From contig JADKAF010000001.1 of assembly GCA_016719295.1 (NCBI GenBank), positions 372,001 through 436,000 on the forward strand: a DNA stretch of 64,000 bases, in the 5' to 3' direction. Each line of letters starts with the position of its first letter. Position 1 is the stretch's first letter. Under the pieces are notes generated by a model. That model had not been told where the DNA came from. It worked only from the letters and a program-made list of their open reading frames with translations, and searched no databases. A program made the position numbers and the translations under genes. Below, in pieces: positions 62,632 through 64,000 of the stretch. This DNA is from Planctomycetota bacterium. GTDB taxonomy: Bacteria > Planctomycetota > UBA1135 > JADKAF01.

Positions 62632-64000
62632 ATGGCGCAGAGCAACCGCAAGCAGATCGGCCGCATCCTGAAGGAACGCGGCGTCGTCCAAGAGGGGCAG
62701 ATCCAAGCCGCCCTGCATCACCAGCGGCAGAACGGAGGGCTGCTGGGGCAGATCCTCGTCGACATGGGCTTCGCGAGCGCGGGCGACATCGCCGCCGCGC
62801 TCGCGGTGCAGTCGGGCATGGAGGTGCTCGACGCCGCCGCGCTCGTGCCGCAGGAGGCTGCGCTGAAGGCGGTCGATGCCTCGACCGCCATCGCGATGGA
62901 GGTCCTCCCGCTGCGCCTCACTCCCGATGCGCTCACCGTGGCCATCGCCGACCCGCTGAACGCCGGCGTCGCCCAGGATCTCCAGTTCCTCGTCGGGCGC
63001 GCGGTGAAGGTCGCGCTCGGCGACGCCGCGACGGTGCGCGCCCTCCTGCGCAAGCACTACGGGGACGGCTCGGGAGGCCTGCAGGCCGCGCTCGAGGCGG
63101 CCAAGGATGCGGGGAAGGGCAAGAAGGGCGAAGAGAAGGACCTCGCCCAATCGGCGCCCGTCGTGCGCCTCCTGAACTCGATCCTCTTCCAGGCGATCCG
63201 CGACAAGGCCTCGGACATCCACTTCGAGCCCTTCGAGGGCGAGCTGCGCATCCGCTTCCGCGTCGACGGCAGCCTCTACCAGATCCAGGCCCCCCCGGCG
63301 CACCTCTCGACCTCGCTCATCGCGCGCGTGAAGGTGATGGCGAACCTCGACATCGCCGAGGCGCGCGTCCCGCAGGACGGCCGCATCGAGCTCTCGATCG
63401 ACGGGCGCCCGGTCGACTTGCGCGTCGCCACCTTGCCCACGATGTACGGCGAGTCGGTGGTGATGCGCATCCTCGACCGCAGCGTCGTGCAGCTCGACCT
63501 GCGCATGCTGGGCCTGGCGAACGACGAGGAGGAAGAGCTGCGGCGCCTGATGACGCTGCCGCACGGCATCGTGCTCGTCACCGGGCCCACCGGCTCGGGC
63601 AAGACGACGACGCTCTACGCGCTGCTCTCGGAGGCCAACGATCCGGCGGTGAAGATCATCACCACGGAGGACCCCGTCGAGTACGACATCGACGGCATCG
63701 TGCAGATCCCGATCCAAGAGGAGATCGGGGTCACCTACGCGCGCGTTCTCCGCACGATCCTGCGCCAGGACCCCGACAAGATCCTGGTCGGCGAGATCCG
63801 CGATCCCGAGACCGCGCAGGTCGCCGTCGAGGCGTCGCTGACCGGCCACGTCGTGTTCTCGACCCTGCACACGAACGACGCGCCGAGCGCGATCACGCGC
63901 CTCATCGACATCGGCATCCCGCCGTACCTCATCGCCTCCACGCTCGACACCGTGGTCGCGCAGCGCCTCGTGCGCAAGATCTGCCCCGATTGCAAGGTCG
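62632..64000 (+). CDS. pilB: Second PilB-type ATPase, cut by the right edge
   Basis: At least 456 residues from ATG 62632; the 3' end lies outside the window. The MshEN-like N-terminus (IGRILKERGVVQEGQIQAAL, LLGQILVDMGFASAGDIAAAL) is followed by the ATPase core with Walker A GPTGSGKTTTLYALL, TTEDPVEYDIDGIVQIPI, Walker B ILVGEIRDPETAQVA, the His box VVFSTLHTNDAPSAITRLI and the first zinc Cys pair ICPDCK at the edge. It is a paralogue of the first PilB, with which it shares domain order. Whether it drives pili or a type II secretion system cannot be decided here. Confidence 0.92.
   Translation, partial: MAQSNRKQIGRILKERGVVQEGQIQAALHHQRQNGGLLGQILVDMGFASAGDIAAALAVQSGMEVLDAAALVPQEAALKAVDASTAIAMEVLPLRLTPDALTVAIADPLNAGVAQDLQFLVGRAVKVALGDAATVRALLRKHYGDGSGGLQAALEAAKDAGKGKKGEEKDLAQSAPVVRLLNSILFQAIRDKASDIHFEPFEGELRIRFRVDGSLYQIQAPPAHLSTSLIARVKVMANLDIAEARVPQDGRIELSIDGRPVDLRVATLPTMYGESVVMRILDRSVVQLDLRMLGLANDEEEELRRLMTLPHGIVLVTGPTGSGKTTTLYALLSEANDPAVKIITTEDPVEYDIDGIVQIPIQEEIGVTYARVLRTILRQDPDKILVGEIRDPETAQVAVEASLTGHVVFSTLHTNDAPSAITRLIDIGIPPYLIASTLDTVVAQRLVRKICPDCKV

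Overview
This is a GC-rich bacterial chromosome segment with tightly packed genes, many GTG/TTG starts and short SD motifs. It most likely comes from a Planctomycetota bacterium. Four DUF1573 proteins, a DUF3365 cytochrome-like protein, a cytochrome c554-type multiheme protein fused to a metallophosphatase-like domain, and an ECF sigma factor next to a Hanks-type kinase all point that way. This is inference from gene content; no rRNA is present to confirm it. Most of the window is ordinary chromosomal housekeeping. There is no prophage, complete insertion sequence, CRISPR array or replication origin.

Layout. 1-9 kb: end of a DUF3365 haem protein, a DUF819 membrane protein, a PEGA lipoprotein, a LOG-family protein, a GT39-like membrane glycosyltransferase, efp, rpoN and a GspF-like protein. 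9-16 kb: a carboxypeptidase-regulatory-like protein, an FHA protein, a degenerate GGDEF protein, a structured intergenic region, an NtrC-type regulator broken by an in-frame TAG, lpxH and cmk. 16-24.7 kb: rpsA with a strong terminator, a lipoprotein, an opposite-strand pair (giant DUF1573 protein then tetrahaem cytochrome), and glyA. 24.7-31.8 kb: an orphan eboE, tRNA-Glu with promoter and terminator, xerC, pabB-pabC and small exported proteins. 31.8-42 kb: a coiled-coil protein, the xseA-xseB-ispA-dxs-nadK run, a Ski2-like helicase and an FtsQ/POTRA-like protein. 43-46.5 kb: two membrane proteins and rplM-rpsI. 46.9-55 kb: a signalling block (degenerate GGDEF, FHA, membrane protein, Ser/Thr kinase, ECF sigma, zinc-finger anti-sigma candidate, coiled-coil membrane protein). 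55-59.6 kb: a lipoprotein and three tandem DUF1573 proteins. 59.7-64 kb: a type IV pilus ATPase operon pilB-pilT-pilB.

How genes work together. xseA-xseB (DNA repair) share a translationally coupled operon with ispA-dxs (isoprenoid precursors) and nadK. pabB-pabC supply p-aminobenzoate for folate. rplM-rpsI form the usual ribosomal operon behind a clear TTGACA promoter. RpoN and the NtrC-type activator are potential partners. The kinase/FHA/ECF block looks like a phosphorylation-controlled sigma-factor module.

The most notable observations are these. (1) Four apparent single-base frameshifts, mostly in short C/G runs (cmk twice, the giant DUF1573 gene, and the gene before the kinase), plus one in-frame TAG; they may be assembly errors or real lesions. 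(2) Two families of small CTAG-bounded inverted-repeat elements, one with a compensatory base-pair change. (3) A mutually exclusive hairpin/terminator arrangement upstream of the NtrC-type gene. (4) Two divergent gene pairs whose ATG codons overlap within a CATG. (5) An EF-P whose tip loop lacks the usual modified Lys/Arg. (6) Two GGDEF proteins without the catalytic motif.
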